Positions 50,780 through 61,714 are shown, numbered from the stretch's first letter. The stretch is DNA of 64,000 bases from Chryseobacterium potabilaquae (GCF_902728265.1 NZ_CACVBR010000009.1:1-64000); one strand, 5' to 3'. The notes: a model not told the origin generated them from the sequence alone. A program made the numbers and translations.

Positions 50780-53700
50780 ATGAGTAAAAAAATTATTAGT
50801 TTTATTTTATTTTCGACTACAATTTTTATTTTTGGACAGGGAGGAGGACCCTCTGGCCCGCAAATTACTGGGACTGACCCATCAGTCTTGTCAAATATAC
50901 TTCCACCATCCGCCGAAGCCTATAAATTGGGAAGCTATGGAAATATTCCGGTAAGTCTTTTTACAGGTACTGCCAATATCAATATTCCTTTAACGGAATA
51001 TAAAACTAAAAGTTTAAGTCTTCCTCTTTCTCTTAGCTATGCTTCAAATGGGATAAAGATTGATGATATGAATGGTTCTACGGGACTTGGATGGAGCCTA
51101 ATAACGGGGGGTATTATTACCAGAACAATTAGAGATTTGCCAGATGAAGATAATACAAATATATCTTTCCCTGCCAATATTGATAGTTTAGGAGTTCGTC
51201 ATCCTATTGTTATGCAATATTTGCAAGATGCTTCTAATGATTTGGTAGATTCCGAACAAGATATGTATATGGCCAATTTTAATGGTAATAATTTTCGTTT
51301 TGTTTTTGATAGAAGAGGGATGCCTATCATATATTCTCAAAGAGATATTATTATTGAAGGGCAAAGTGGAGGAGATTCATTTACAATAACCATGGAAGAT
51401 GGTATTAAATATTATTTTGCAGATAAAGAAATAACAACGAATCGTACTGCAGGAGAAGGACACTCTATTCCATCAATGAGTACGACAGCCTGGTATCTTA
51501 CTAAAATTCTAAATCCATCAACGGGTGAAGAAATTATTATTGAAAACCAAAATGCTGGGTATTCGACTATATTAAGTAATTCTCAAGTAATGAAGTATAC
51601 TTCAGGACCACCACAGAAATCTGAATGCGGAAATATAGACTTTTATATTCCACCAATAATGGGAGGTTTGATCGGCCATTTACAGTCTGTAAATGGAAGG
51701 CAGATCAAAAAGATTTACAGTAATAATCCCACTTTTGGAGAAATTATTTTTGAATATACTTCATATATAGGATCAGAAGATTATCAAAAACTTACTAAAG
51801 TTGTAAAAAAGATAAATACAATACTGTTAAATGAAATTAATTTTGATTATATATTAACTGCTAACAAAAGATTATTTTTAAGTAGTGTTAATGATAAAAT
51901 TTCTAAAGCAGTACATTCTTTTGAATATATAAACCCTGAAGAACTTCCTGTAAGGCTCTCATTCGCGAGAGATAGTGGAGGCTATTATAATGGTGCCTTA
52001 AACAATAGTAGTCTCATTCCCAAACTTCCTTCCGAATCTTTCGTCTATACAGGTGCTTCTCAGGAAGTATCTCCTTTAAAATCTCAGGTGGGAATGTTAG
52101 CGAAAATCACATACCCTACGAAAGGAAATTCCATGTTTTTTTATGAAAACCACACTTCGGTGAAAAATAAAATTATTTTTCCTGGTGAATCGAAAGGATT
52201 TTCGATTGGAGCTCAAAGTGTAGATATTGATTTTGGAAGTCCTCAGCAGACAAAATCAGAAACTATTAACTCTATTCGTGATGAAGAAATAAAATTAGGT
52301 GGATCGGCATCTTTTAATTCAACCAAATGTGACCCTAATCTAAATGTTCAAGGTAAACATAGAGCTTTGGTGACACTTAAGCGGCCAAATGGAACGCTAA
52401 TACCTTTTTATACCAAATCCCCAAATGGAGTTGAAGTTGTGGTAGGAACCACTTTTATGTTACCTGTTAATGGAAATGTTTTTTATGCTAAAATTTCTAA
52501 GGATGAAATGTTGAAACTGACAATTTCGACAGCTTTTGAATGTACTAGATCGTCCGTAGCAACTAGTTATACGGTTGCTGAACCAATATATGGAAACGTT
52601 CAAGTAGATATTGCTGGTTTGAGAATAAATAAAATTATAGACAATTCTGAAAATGGTATTGCTACTACGAGAAAGTTTATTTATAAAGATCTTAATGATC
52701 AATTTTCCAATGCAGTAGTCACTAGGGAACCTATTTTTACACAAGGATTATATAAAACAAAAACTTGTGTTCGGAATCCTCCCGCAGGGTCAACCACAAC
52801 AGGACCAATTGCATATGGATTAGAAAGGTTTATATATAATGTTTTAACTTCATCAAATATTAATCAGCTGAATGCTCTACATCCCAATGTATTTTATAAA
52901 ACAGTTCAGGAAATAGTTGAGGGTAAATCTACGATTGTCCATAATTATTCTATTGATACCGATTATTTTGGGAAGATGATTTATGGAGGAGACATAAAGT
53001 CTGCGCCTTGGACGAATTTTGGATGGAATAATGGCCGAGAGATTCTTACAAAATATTTGGATAGTAATAATAATCTGATAAAAACAGTAGAGATGAATTA
53101 TGAAGAAGATAAAAAGCGTAAAATTCAGATTGATGGTTTAGCAATTAGAAAAAATTATGAGGATCCAGTAGTACATGATGTTGTTCAAAGATGTAAAGCG
53201 GAAGATTTAAATTCAACATTGGATGTTACCTATTGTATTACAAAACACTCACATACATATTCTACTACGGATTGGTACAAAAACTGTCATTCCTTTGGTG
53301 CTCAAAATATCACCCAAACACATAAAGGTATTTGTTTTGGTAAAAATGTTGGTGATGTGGTAATTATAGATGATAGGTTGGATAATCTTGATGTAGTACA
53401 GTATAAAAATATTTCCCATTTTGATTATCTAAAGTCACAAAAAATAACAGAATATTTAGAGGGGGTAGCGATGAAAACAGAAACAGAATATTTTTATAAT
53501 AATTTTTTTCATCATCAGCTTACCAACAAAAAAACAATTACCCCGGATTTAGTGATTAATGAATCTGGTTATAAGTATGCACATGAAAAAGGAAATCAAT
53601 TAATGATGAATAGAAACATGATTGGGATTCCCTTGGAAACTACTTATACACAAACAAATGGAAATGCAACTATAAACCTTGATAAAACTGAAACAGTTTA

Positions 53701-54226
53701 TCCGCTGTCTTTACCAACATCTCAAACAGGAAATTTAGTGTTACCACTATCTATAAAGTCTTATGATAAGTTAAATAGTAATTTATTTTTAGATGCAATA
53801 ACTTATGATAGATATGATGATACAGGGAATATTATTCAATATACAGCAAAAGATGGAAATCCGGTAAGTATTATTTTTGGCTACAATAAGACCTTTCCCA
53901 TTGCAAAAATAGAAGGGATGAATTATGACCAACTTGTGTCTACTGGTGCGATATCTTCTATCATTGCAGTTTCTAATGAAAATGTTTCTGATCCTATGAA
54001 AGAAAGTTTCCTTCTTAATGCATTAAATAATTTCAGAACACAATCATTATTAGTAGGCAAAAAAATTACCACTTATACATATAATCCTCTGATCGGAGTG
54101 ACAAGTATTACCCCAACATCAGGAGTCAGAGAAAACTATATCTATGATTCGGCTAATAGACTTGAAAAAGTAGTTGATGTGAATGGTAAAGTGTTGAAAG
54201 AATATAAATACAATTACAAGAACTAA
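50780..54226 (+). CDS. Large RHS-associated shell-type protein (1148 aa)
   Basis: The signal peptide ends at IFIFGQ. An N-terminal SpvB/TcaB-like beta region ([20 protein letters not shown], then [20 protein letters not shown] and GSTGLGWSL) extends over about 300 residues. Unclassified sequence with a Cys-rich zone (about 800-870) follows. A few YD-like repeats lie near the C-terminus ([20 protein letters not shown]). It stops 2 bp before the DUF6443/RHS gene. This tandem arrangement is recurrent in Chryseobacterium-like genomes. It probably forms part of the exported RHS complex and has no toxin tail of its own. Confidence 0.8.
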   Translation: MSKKIISFILFSTTIFIFGQGGGPSGPQITGTDPSVLSNILPPSAEAYKLGSYGNIPVSLFTGTANINIPLTEYKTKSLSLPLSLSYASNGIKIDDMNGSTGLGWSLITGGIITRTIRDLPDEDNTNISFPANIDSLGVRHPIVMQYLQDASNDLVDSEQDMYMANFNGNNFRFVFDRRGMPIIYSQRDIIIEGQSGGDSFTITMEDGIKYYFADKEITTNRTAGEGHSIPSMSTTAWYLTKILNPSTGEEIIIENQNAGYSTILSNSQVMKYTSGPPQKSECGNIDFYIPPIMGGLIGHLQSVNGRQIKKIYSNNPTFGEIIFEYTSYIGSEDYQKLTKVVKKINTILLNEINFDYILTANKRLFLSSVNDKISKAVHSFEYINPEELPVRLSFARDSGGYYNGALNNSSLIPKLPSESFVYTGASQEVSPLKSQVGMLAKITYPTKGNSMFFYENHTSVKNKIIFPGESKGFSIGAQSVDIDFGSPQQTKSETINSIRDEEIKLGGSASFNSTKCDPNLNVQGKHRALVTLKRPNGTLIPFYTKSPNGVEVVVGTTFMLPVNGNVFYAKISKDEMLKLTISTAFECTRSSVATSYTVAEPIYGNVQVDIAGLRINKIIDNSENGIATTRKFIYKDLNDQFSNAVVTREPIFTQGLYKTKTCVRNPPAGSTTTGPIAYGLERFIYNVLTSSNINQLNALHPNVFYKTVQEIVEGKSTIVHNYSIDTDYFGKMIYGGDIKSAPWTNFGWNNGREILTKYLDSNNNLIKTVEMNYEEDKKRKIQIDGLAIRKNYEDPVVHDVVQRCKAEDLNSTLDVTYCITKHSHTYSTTDWYKNCHSFGAQNITQTHKGICFGKNVGDVVIIDDRLDNLDVVQYKNISHFDYLKSQKITEYLEGVAMKTETEYFYNNFFHHQLTNKKTITPDLVINESGYKYAHEKGNQLMMNRNMIGIPLETTYTQTNGNATINLDKTETVYPLSLPTSQTGNLVLPLSIKSYDKLNSNLFLDAITYDRYDDTGNIIQYTAKDGNPVSIIFGYNKTFPIAKIEGMNYDQLVSTGAISSIIAVSNENVSDPMKESFLLNALNNFRTQSLLVGKKITTYTYNPLIGVTSITPTSGVRENYIYDSANRLEKVVDVNGKVLKEYKYNYKN

Positions 54227-54228
54227 TA

Positions 54229-57200
54229 ATGAACAGAAAATTAAAAACAATTATATCTGTCAGTGCTTTTTTGGTGGCAGGATTACTCCCTGCCCAATTA
54301 AGTCCTACTGAAAACTATGTGTCTTCAAAAACGTATCTTTCAGACCCAACCCAACCCAATGTGAAAGCTTCAGAAACGGTTCAGTATTTTGATGGATTAG
54401 GAAGACCTAAACAGGTAGTTAATGTTAAAGCTTCTCCATCGGGTAAGGATGTGGTCACCCATATTGAATATGATGCATTTGGAAGACAATCCAAAGACTA
54501 TTTGCCAGTCCCTCAGTCATCAACCGGAAACGGAGCGATAGTTTCCAATCCCTTAGGAAATGCCTCTTCTATTTATGGAGCTGAAAAGATCTATTCCGAA
54601 AAAGTATTGGAAAAATCTCCATTAGATAGATTACAACAACAAATTCAGGTAGGAAACGATTGGACCAATAAGCCTGTAAAGTTTGATTATAGTGCTAATA
54701 TAGCGGATGAAGTCATAAAATATACCACCACTACCACTTGGGAGAATAATGCTACAAAATCCTCCATAGAATATAAAGGAACTTATGGAGCTAACCAACT
54801 TTACAAGAATACGGTTACTGATGAAGATGGGAATAAAACCATTGAATTTAAAAATGGTATAGGGCAATTGCTTTTGGTAAGAAAAGTATTAAGTACTACT
54901 GAAAATGCAGATACTTATTATGTTTATAATGAATATAATCAATTGGCATGGGTAATTCCACCACTTCTTTCCAAAAAGAAGACCTGGGATTTAGCAGATC
55001 AACACGCTTTGGCTTATGAATACCGTTATGATGGAAGAAGCAGATTGGTTGAGAAGAAACTTCCCGGTAAAGGTTGGGAACATATGGTGTATGATAAAGC
55101 AGACCGCCTTGTCTTTACTCAGGATGAACTCATGAGAGCACAAAATAAATGGTTTTTCAATAAATATGATTTATTTGGAAGAGTGATTATCACTGGAATC
55201 GTAGGAGGAACTTCTCGAACAGATATGCAGAATATGATTGCTAACAATGTGATTGTTGAAAACCGAAATCCTCCAGGATTTACCAAGAATGGAATGTCGA
55301 TTCAATATACCAATAATCATTTTCCTTATCTTGAAACTGTATTATCAGTGAACTATTATGATACTTATCCGATTGAAGCTCCTGCTATTCCTCCAATTAT
55401 CTTGGGTCAACATACCTTATCTCAAATAGGAGTAGGTAATGATATTACTTCTACGAATGGCTTTTTAGTTGCATCATATGTTAAATATATTGAAAATGAT
55501 CTTTGGGAGAGAACCTATCATTATTATGATTCAAAAGGGATTTTGATCTCAACGAATAAGATTGATCAATTGGGAGGATATACACGAATTGAAACCGAGC
55601 TTGATTTTGGAGGAGTACCCTTAAGAAAAAACACCTATCATTTAAGAAAGCGAGGAGATATTGAAGTCACCATAAAAGAAAGGTTTGTGTATGACAGTCA
55701 AAATAGACTTTTACAACATTTTCATCAAGTAAATGATAATCCTGAGGAAATCTTAGCTCAGAATAGTTATAATGAACTTTCTCAATTACAAATTAAGAAA
55801 GTAGGAGGAGTAAGCCCAACCAGCCCGATTCAAACCATAGATTATAAATATAACATCAGAGGATGGATGACTAAGATCAATGATCCTTCTAATTTGAATG
55901 GAAAGTTGTTTGGATATGAGATCAAATATCATAATCCAATCAATACTTCTTTTTCTCATTCTCAATATAATGGAAATATCACAGAGATTGATTGGAAGAC
56001 TTCGAATGATAATATACTGAAAAGATATTCTTACAGTTATGATTCTTTAAACAGACTTTCATTCGGGCACTATTCTGAACCTAATAGTACAATTCCGCAG
56101 GAAGATCATTTTGGAGAAACTGCAGAGTATGATTTAAATGGAAATATTACTCATTTGTATCGAAATGCTAAAAATCCGAATGGCTTAGCGATGCAGATTG
56201 ATAATCTTACTTATACCTACTTAGGAAATAGATTGACTAAGGTAGCTGACGCCACTCAAAACTCTTATGGATATTCCGGAACAGGAAATCCTATAGGTTA
56301 TGACAATAATGGAAATATGATCAGTCATCCTGATAAAGGAATTAATAGTATCAGCTATAATTTCTTGAATCTTCCGGCAGAAATTAAAGAGAATTCCGGG
56401 AATACAAATGCTGCTATTACTCGTTATATATATCGAGCAGATGGAGTGAAGGTTGCAAAAAATTATATTCTTGGAGGGACTACAAAAGAAACACAATATC
56501 TAGATGGGTTTCAATATGATAATAGTGGAACTTCTAATGTATTGGCTTCATCTTCCTCATTAAAGTTTGTTCCTACAGCCGAAGGATACTTCGATTTTAT
56601 AAAAAATAAGTATATTTACAATTATACAGACCATTTGGGAAATGTGCGTTTAAGCTATTTTAACAATGGAGCGAGCGTAGAAGTTCTTGAAGAAAATAAC
56701 TATTATCCCTTTGGATTAAAGCACCAAGGGTATAATATACTGAGTGGAAATTCGAGCTATCAGTATAAGTACAACGGAAAGGAGTTGCAGGAGACAGGAA
56801 TGTACGACTACGGCGCAAGAATGTATATGCCGGATATCGGAAGATGGGGTGTGGTTGATCCTAGAAGTCAATACACTCATGAAGCTTACAGTTATGTTTG
56901 GAACAATCCCATATCTTTTAATGATCCAACAGGAATGACAGGTGAGCCATGTGAAGGTTGTCCTAAACCTGATTTGAAAAAAATCTACGATGGAGGTAAA
57001 ATAGAAGGAGTAACTATTACTATTCACAGACCTATAAACATACAGCCAAAAGGACTTGATTTTTCATCATCTTCCACTTATGCAGCTGGTGCCATGATGC
57101 TTGGACGGTTTAATTTTGCAGGTCTTGCTTTGACAGGAATAGCAGCAATCATTTTACCGAAAACTCCTGAAATATATCAGGCTATATCAGGCTATAGAGT

Positions 57201-57591
57201 TGAGCAAATGACAATCGATTTATCTCCGAAAGCACTTCCTGCGCATTTTGCACAAGGCCAAGATGAAGCTGAGGAAGATACTACTGATGTTAATAATGTT
57301 CAAGTACCTGAAGAAGGAAAGAGAAGAAAAAATAGAATACCTGATAAAGGGGAACCTAATACGGTTGAAATTAATGACCCTAAGACTACATCAAAAAAAT
57401 ATGGTCCAGATGGAAATGTACAAAAGGAATATAATAAAGGACATGGACCTAATTATCCTAAAAATGAACAAGATGATCATATTCATGATTATAAACCTAA
57501 TCCTCATAACCCTACAGGGCGAGGAGTGAGACAACCAGGCAGAGCACCTAAAAAAGGAGAACTTTTAAGAGATTTTGGAATAAGACAATAA
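54229..57591 (+). CDS. DUF6443/RHS repeat protein with C-terminal toxin-like tail
   Basis: A 1120-aa protein. The signal peptide ends at LLPAQ. The DUF6443 domain is visible as [20 protein letters not shown]. Many YD repeats follow ([43 protein letters not shown], and others). The RHS core is at about 795-900 ([50 protein letters not shown]). After the core comes a 215-residue variable tail: a hydrophobic helix at about 950-975, then a charged segment ending [20 protein letters not shown], with [16 protein letters not shown]. This His/Asp-rich end looks like a nuclease-type toxin domain (inference). A candidate immunity gene follows after 5 bp. Confidence 0.88.
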   Translation: MNRKLKTIISVSAFLVAGLLPAQLSPTENYVSSKTYLSDPTQPNVKASETVQYFDGLGRPKQVVNVKASPSGKDVVTHIEYDAFGRQSKDYLPVPQSSTGNGAIVSNPLGNASSIYGAEKIYSEKVLEKSPLDRLQQQIQVGNDWTNKPVKFDYSANIADEVIKYTTTTTWENNATKSSIEYKGTYGANQLYKNTVTDEDGNKTIEFKNGIGQLLLVRKVLSTTENADTYYVYNEYNQLAWVIPPLLSKKKTWDLADQHALAYEYRYDGRSRLVEKKLPGKGWEHMVYDKADRLVFTQDELMRAQNKWFFNKYDLFGRVIITGIVGGTSRTDMQNMIANNVIVENRNPPGFTKNGMSIQYTNNHFPYLETVLSVNYYDTYPIEAPAIPPIILGQHTLSQIGVGNDITSTNGFLVASYVKYIENDLWERTYHYYDSKGILISTNKIDQLGGYTRIETELDFGGVPLRKNTYHLRKRGDIEVTIKERFVYDSQNRLLQHFHQVNDNPEEILAQNSYNELSQLQIKKVGGVSPTSPIQTIDYKYNIRGWMTKINDPSNLNGKLFGYEIKYHNPINTSFSHSQYNGNITEIDWKTSNDNILKRYSYSYDSLNRLSFGHYSEPNSTIPQEDHFGETAEYDLNGNITHLYRNAKNPNGLAMQIDNLTYTYLGNRLTKVADATQNSYGYSGTGNPIGYDNNGNMISHPDKGINSISYNFLNLPAEIKENSGNTNAAITRYIYRADGVKVAKNYILGGTTKETQYLDGFQYDNSGTSNVLASSSSLKFVPTAEGYFDFIKNKYIYNYTDHLGNVRLSYFNNGASVEVLEENNYYPFGLKHQGYNILSGNSSYQYKYNGKELQETGMYDYGARMYMPDIGRWGVVDPRSQYTHEAYSYVWNNPISFNDPTGMTGEPCEGCPKPDLKKIYDGGKIEGVTITIHRPINIQPKGLDFSSSSTYAAGAMMLGRFNFAGLALTGIAAIILPKTPEIYQAISGYRVEQMTIDLSPKALPAHFAQGQDEAEEDTTDVNNVQVPEEGKRRKNRIPDKGEPNTVEINDPKTTSKKYGPDGNVQKEYNKGHGPNYPKNEQDDHIHDYKPNPHNPTGRGVRQPGRAPKKGELLRDFGIRQ

Positions 57592-57596
57592 TAATT

Positions 57597-57971
57597 ATGG
57601 ATATAACAAAGAATGCCGTAGAGATTTTTATGAGTGAAAACTCATTAATTAGTACATCTATTGAAGAAGTAAAACTTAATAATGATGAATTTGGAGAACT
57701 AAAAATACAAATTACAATAAGTGGTTTCTCAAAGAAAAGTAAATATTTAAAAATTAATTTATTATTTAGTGAAATTATAGAGTTTAAGTTCTATTATAGT
57801 AATATTTATAATTTTTATAATATTGAAAATTTAAAATTGTTACATATTAATGATCAGATTTATATAAGCTTTGATCCTGATGATGGTGATAACGAAAAAT
57901 CAGAGGATGATTCTGATTTTATACTTGCTAAAAAACTTGAACTATTTTCCTCCGCTGGCGCAAGCTTGTAG
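57597..57971 (+). CDS. Candidate immunity protein for the RHS tail
   Basis: A 124-aa cytoplasmic protein beginning 5 bp after the RHS stop. It is beta-rich (FGELKIQITISGFSKKSKYL, LKLLHINDQIYISFDPDDGD) and has a strongly acidic stretch, DDGDNEKSEDDSDF, near the C-terminus, suited to masking a basic nuclease surface. Position directly after the variable tail, small size and acidity are the usual marks of RHS immunity proteins. Family not recognised with certainty. Confidence 0.7.
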   Translation: MDITKNAVEIFMSENSLISTSIEEVKLNNDEFGELKIQITISGFSKKSKYLKINLLFSEIIEFKFYYSNIYNFYNIENLKLLHINDQIYISFDPDDGDNEKSEDDSDFILAKKLELFSSAGASL

Positions 57972-57993
57972 TTCGTTCTATTGAAAATAAAAA

Positions 57994-58019
57994 AAACCGC
58001 CTCAGTTGTGAGACGGTTT
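57994..58019 (+). terminator. Terminator of the RHS operon
   Basis: AAACCG-C-CTCA (57995-58004) pairs with TGAG-A-CGGTTT (58008-58018) around GTTG, with one internal mismatch, then TCTTTG. The A-run upstream makes it usable on the opposite strand as well. Confidence 0.7.
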
Positions 58020-58093
58020 CTTTGTGTTATCTAAAAGCCTGTTTGGTTTTAAAGTTTTGGATGATATTGTCAACAAGGAAGAACAGATATTTC

Positions 58094-58195
58094 TTAGTAT
58101 CGGTAATCTAGCTTGTCGATGTCCTCAATGCGCTTCATTACTTCTTTGTCGTAGGAAGAAATCTCGCCTTCCCTGATTACTTTATTTTTTCTTTA
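58094..58195 (-). pseudogene. Short C-terminal gene fragment
   Basis: A minus-strand frame of about 33 codons, bounded by stops and lacking a start, reads VIREGEISSYDKEVMKRIED, then IDKLDYRY. It looks like the true end of a helical protein, not random sequence. No homologous longer gene exists in the window. The remaining bases of the 57972-58292 gap show nothing else. Confidence 0.35.
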
Positions 58196-58292
58196 ACTGG
58201 TACGAGCTTTTATGGATGATTACCTTTTTAGCCATCCTCTTTCATACTATAAAAAAATTCTTTTTTCTATCTGGAAACGTAGTAAACCTAAC

Positions 58293-59105
58293 TTAATCCC
58301 ATCCCTTAATAGCCCCTCCTTTAAAGATTTCTTCGGCTTTTTGTACCACCTCATTAGATTCATAAGCTTTTACAAAATTTTGAACTTTTTCGGAATGTTG
58401 ATTGTCGTATCTGGCTACAATAACATTGACATAAGGAGAGTCTTTGCCTTCTTTCAGAATTCCTTGGGTTTGAGGATCTAATCCCGCTTGTGCAGCAAAA
58501 TTATTATTAATAATAGCTAACATCACATCCTTATCATCTAATACTCTTGGAATTTGAGGTGCTTCAATTTCGATGATTTTTAATTGCTTAGGATTATCTA
58601 CGATGTCCGTTACTTTAGGTAATAATCCTATTCCTTCCTTTAGTTTTAATAGATTAGCTTTCTGTAAAAGGAGTAATGAGCGTCCACCATTGGTAGGATC
58701 ATTAGGAATAACAATTGTACTTCCATTGCTCAGGTCATTAATGTTTTTTATTTTTTTAGAATAGGCGACAATAGGATACACAAAAGTATTACCTACTACA
58801 GCTAATTTATATCCTCTTTGTTTGGACTGTTCATTGAGATAAGGAATATGTTGGAAAGCATTGGCATCAATATCTCCGTTATTTAAGGCTTCATTAGGAA
58901 CTACATAATCATTGAAGGTAATGAGCTCTACATCAAGATTATATTTTTCTTTGGCTACTTTTTTTGCTGTTTCGGCAATTTCTTGTTCCGGTCCGGATGT
59001 GATGCCTACTTTAATATAATGAGGATCATCTTTTTTAGAGGATTGACAAGCAGCTAATACTACTACACTAATAATTAAGAGAATGAAAGATTTTATTTTT
59101 ATCAT
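58293..59105 (-). CDS. metQ: Methionine ABC transporter substrate-binding lipoprotein MetQ
   Basis: A 270-aa protein. The signal peptide has lipobox VVLAAC with Cys20. The NlpA/MetQ family sequence is full length: YIKVGITSGPEQEIAETAKK, then VELITFNDYVVPNEALNNGD, then IDANAFQHIPYL. DPTNGGRSLLLLQKANLLKL and LAIINNNFAAQAGLDP are the usual ligand-site segments. It captures methionine in the periplasm for MetNI. It is the last gene of the leftward metN-metI-metQ set, separated from metI by 165 bp containing a long inverted repeat. Confidence 0.92.
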   Translation of the reverse strand: MIKIKSFILLIISVVVLAACQSSKKDDPHYIKVGITSGPEQEIAETAKKVAKEKYNLDVELITFNDYVVPNEALNNGDIDANAFQHIPYLNEQSKQRGYKLAVVGNTFVYPIVAYSKKIKNINDLSNGSTIVIPNDPTNGGRSLLLLQKANLLKLKEGIGLLPKVTDIVDNPKQLKIIEIEAPQIPRVLDDKDVMLAIINNNFAAQAGLDPQTQGILKEGKDSPYVNVIVARYDNQHSEKVQNFVKAYESNEVVQKAEEIFKGGAIKGWD

Positions 59106-59128
59106 GATAAATTTTTTTATGTTAAAAT

Positions 59129-59206
59129 GGTAAAAAGGCGAAATTACAAAACAGCTGAATGGTTGATATAGGATGAGTACCTTTCAGGATATTCGCCTTT
59201 TTTACC
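59129..59206. repeat. Long-loop inverted repeat between metI and metQ
   Basis: GGTAAAAAGGCGAA (59129-59142) and TTCGCCTTTTTTACC (59192-59206) pair over 14 bp with one bulged T, enclosing 49 bases. It may be an mRNA-stability or partial-termination structure that tunes metQ against metNI. There is no ORF inside. Confidence 0.6.
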
Positions 59207-59270
59207 AAGAGGTGGCTTAGATTTCAAAGCCACGATACTATTTCAAATCAACACTTATAAATTGTTATAA

Positions 59271-59927
59271 TTAACGATGATCAAATCGTTTGGAAAGCTT
59301 ATCACCGGAGAATTGAATAATAAATACAATGATGACGAGCAACCCTAAAACCAAGTTCATAATAAGAGCATCATATCCAATGTATCCGTATTGATATCCA
59401 ATCTGTCCCAATCCACCAGCACCCACTGCTCCTCCCATAGCAGAATATCCAACTAATGTAATTAAAGTAATCGTTGCATTATTGATTAATGAAGGAAGGG
59501 CTTCAGGTAATAATACTTTTGTAATAATTTGAAAGGGGGTAGCTCCCAAAGCTTTCGCTGTTTCAGTCAGGCCATGAGGAATTTCCAAAAAACTATTCTC
59601 AACCAATCTTGCAATAAAAGGAGCTACACCAATACTTAACGGGACTAAGGCAGCATTAGCTCCAATTGATGTTCCCACAACCATTCTTGTAAATGGAATC
59701 ATCCAAACAATTAAAATAATAAAGGGAATAGCCCGAAAAATATTAACACCAATGGATAAAATTCGATGATATATAGGATTCTCTAGCAGTTGATCTTTTC
59801 TGGTCAGAAATAAAAGAATTCCTAAAGGGAGTCCTAAAACAAATCCCAAAAAACCTGAAATCCCTGTCATAAAAACAGTTTCCCAAATACCCTGTGACAA
59901 AAGTGAAATCATTGAATCATTAAGCAT
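59271..59927 (-). CDS. metI: Methionine ABC transporter permease MetI
   Basis: A 218-aa protein with about five transmembrane helices. Family signature sequences are present: GIWETVFMTGISGFLGFVLG, FRAIPFIILIVWMIPFTRMV and the EAA-like loop GLTETAKALGATPFQIITKV. GYSAMGGAVGAGGLGQIGYQ is near the C-terminus. It forms the membrane channel with MetN. The start overlaps the metN end by 8 bp, so the two are co-translated. Confidence 0.93.
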   Translation of the reverse strand: MLNDSMISLLSQGIWETVFMTGISGFLGFVLGLPLGILLFLTRKDQLLENPIYHRILSIGVNIFRAIPFIILIVWMIPFTRMVVGTSIGANAALVPLSIGVAPFIARLVENSFLEIPHGLTETAKALGATPFQIITKVLLPEALPSLINNATITLITLVGYSAMGGAVGAGGLGQIGYQYGYIGYDALIMNLVLGLLVIIVFIIQFSGDKLSKRFDHR

Positions 59928-60948
59928 ATCCTCTTACTGTATTTTGAATTCTATTTTGATTGAAATAATAAATAGCTTTTTGGTTTTGCTCTTCTTCTCC
60001 CTGGAGGTGCAAAAGTAATTTCCCAAAATTGGATTCTCCAAGATATTCTAAATCAGCTTTAAGGAGCTTATATGGAACTTTATATTGATCATGAATGGTA
60101 GAAAGAAGTTCTTCCACAGATATATTTTCGTTAAGTTCTATCTCTACAAGAGGAAATAGGCCATCTTGAGGATTTTTTTGTATTTTCTCATGGAGTGTAC
60201 GAGGGATAGTCATAATGTCAGTATTTAAAAATTCTTTAATAATTGGGTTTTCTTTATTTGAAATAATTTCCTGTAAAGTTCCCTTAGCTAATAGTTTTCC
60301 TTTATCAATCACGGCAACTTCATGGCAAATGGCTTTGATGGCTTCCATTTCATGAGTAATTAATAAAATAGTAATACCCAATTTTTGATTAATATCTTTT
60401 AATAATTGTAAAATCGCTTTTGTAGTAGCTGGATCAAGGGCACTGGTTGCTTCATCACAGAGAAGAATATAGGGATCATTAGCAAGAGCTCTTGCGATAG
60501 CTACTCTTTGTTTTTGACCTCCGGAAAGACTCTTGGGATAGTCATTGGCTTTGTCTTCCAATCCGACAATTTTTAATAACTCATTGACTTTTTTGTTGAT
60601 ATTTTCTTTTTTCTCATTCCCTAATTCTAATGGTAATGCTATATTTTCAAAAACAGTTCTTGAAGAAAGAAGATTAAAATGTTGAAAAATCATCCCAATT
60701 TTTTTTCGTTCGTTAGCTAATTGCTTAGAATTTAATTTTGTGAAATCTTTTCCGTTAATATGGATTTCCCCGCTATCTGGTCTTTCAAGAAGATTGACAG
60801 TTCGAATCAAAGTGCTTTTTCCGGCACCTGAAAATCCTATAACTCCAACAATATCACCTTGTTTTATATTCATACTTACATTGTCTAAAGCTTTAAAAGG
60901 TTCTTTTTGTGGGGAAAATATTTTTGTAACATTCTTTATCTCTATCAT
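59920..60948 (-). CDS. metN: Methionine ABC transporter ATPase MetN
   Basis: A 342-aa protein. Walker A is GFSGAGKST near 37-45, the Q loop is IFQHFNLLSSRTV, the signature is LSGGQKQRVAIARAL near 141-155, Walker B is LLCDEATSALD and the switch His is in LLITHEME. The C-terminal 75 residues are a NIL domain (LVEIELNENISVEELLSTIH), which binds methionine and causes transinhibition. It is first in the operon, downstream of an attenuator-like leader. Confidence 0.94.
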   Translation of the reverse strand: MIEIKNVTKIFSPQKEPFKALDNVSMNIKQGDIVGVIGFSGAGKSTLIRTVNLLERPDSGEIHINGKDFTKLNSKQLANERKKIGMIFQHFNLLSSRTVFENIALPLELGNEKKENINKKVNELLKIVGLEDKANDYPKSLSGGQKQRVAIARALANDPYILLCDEATSALDPATTKAILQLLKDINQKLGITILLITHEMEAIKAICHEVAVIDKGKLLAKGTLQEIISNKENPIIKEFLNTDIMTIPRTLHEKIQKNPQDGLFPLVEIELNENISVEELLSTIHDQYKVPYKLLKADLEYLGESNFGKLLLHLQGEEEQNQKAIYYFNQNRIQNTVRGYA

Positions 60949-60974
60949 TCTTAGTACTATTTTAATTAAATAAA

Positions 60975-61003
60975 AAGGCCTTACTACAATGTGGTAAGGC
61001 CTT
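60975..61003 (-). terminator. Leader terminator of the met operon (attenuator)
   Basis: On the minus strand AAGGCCTTAC pairs with GTAAGGCCTT (10-bp perfect stem, 9-base loop) followed by TTTATTT. It lies between the leader peptide ORF and metN, 27 bp before the metN start, so it must be read through for expression. An alternative pairing upstream is possible: GTGGCTGACCTT at the leader stop codon can pair with AAGG..CCAC, which overlaps the terminator's left arm. Confidence 0.85.
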
Positions 61004-61027
61004 GAAATATATCATATAAAAGTAAGG

Positions 61028-61123
61028 TCAGCCACCATAATATTGAAATACAGACACACAGCAGTACATCATCATATTGATGATCTGTTTGCTATTCTGA
61101 TTATATTTTGAAGTAGTCCTCAT
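61028..61123 (-). CDS. 31-aa met leader peptide with three consecutive Met codons
   Basis: The ATG at 61121-61123 opens a 31-codon frame: MRTTSKYNQNSKQIIN, then MMM at codons 17-19, then YCC, ending QYYGG and TGA at 61028-61030. It is followed by the intrinsic terminator before metN and preceded by a TATATTTG -7 box. Tandem codons for the transported amino acid in a short leader before a terminator are the hallmark of ribosome-mediated attenuation. The two Cys codons directly after could add sensitivity to sulfur amino acids. The function is inferred from architecture. Confidence 0.75.
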   Translation of the reverse strand: MRTTSKYNQNSKQIINMMMYCCVSVFQYYGG

Positions 61124-61151
61124 TTTTATTCTATGCTATGCTTTGTGTTTG

Positions 61152-61159
61152 CAAATATA
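61152..61159 (-). promoter_or_regulatory. -7 box of the met leader promoter
   Basis: TATATTTG on the minus strand matches the Bacteroidetes -7 consensus TAnnTTTG, 29-36 bp upstream of the leader ATG. A TTG lies 13 bp further upstream, a shorter spacing than usual for the -33 element. Confidence 0.5.
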
Positions 61160-61417
61160 AAGCATAAATTTCCAATAGTCCATTAAAAAAGTAGACTTTT
61201 TTGAAAGTTAAGTTTTAATTAATTCGTTTTCAGGGCTTTATTTGTATTGTTAATTCAAAAAAGTAACCGGGAAATAAAAAAATAAATAGATATTTATAAA
61301 ATGCAGAAGTATTTGGCTAAAATTATCATAGATCATTAGATATTTTTCACAAAGGCCTTAACTTTAGATCAATAATTTTAAAGAGTAATAATTGTAGTGA
61401 TCATAAAAATTAATATA

Positions 61418-61714
61418 ATGGAAAGAACAGAAGTTTTTTTAGGAAATGTAAAAGGAGAAATCCAGCTTTTTTCAAACGATAATAAAGCAGGCAAAATGGA
61501 TATTTCCGTAATGGGAAAAAAATTAACTGTTTATCATACAGAAGTAGATCCTGAGTATGAAGGGAAAGGGTTTGCCAAATTATTATTGGAAAAGTTGGTT
61601 TCCTATGCAAGAGAAAATGAATTGAAAATTGTAGCGTTGTGCCCATATGTACATGCCCAATTTAAACGTCATCCGGAAGAATATAACGATGTTTGGTTGA
61701 AAGAAGAATTATAA
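61418..61714 (+). CDS. Small GNAT acetyltransferase (YjdJ-like)
   Basis: 98 aa from the ATG at 61418; a GTG 21 bp upstream is in frame but unlikely. The single-domain GNAT_2 type shows LTVYHTEVDPEYEGKGFAKL, with the acetyl-CoA binding R/QxxGxG/A-like loop EYEGKGFAKLLLEKLV. It ends with the family-typical ALCPYVHAQFKRHPEEYNDV. It is a cytoplasmic N-acetyltransferase of unknown substrate and stands alone between the met leader and topB. Confidence 0.85.
   Translation: MERTEVFLGNVKGEIQLFSNDNKAGKMDISVMGKKLTVYHTEVDPEYEGKGFAKLLLEKLVSYARENELKIVALCPYVHAQFKRHPEEYNDVWLKEEL

Noticed and set aside
57248..57529. 93-codon plus-strand ORF within the RHS tail
   Set aside because: It is entirely inside the RHS gene in another frame. 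Its Lys/Met/Ile-rich composition comes from an AT-rich coding shadow.
60949..61250. SAM or SAM/SAH riboswitch upstream of metN
   Set aside because: I could not find the conserved SAM-I core or other known SAM-binding motifs. The visible elements are a Met-rich leader ORF and a terminator, which explain the layout better.
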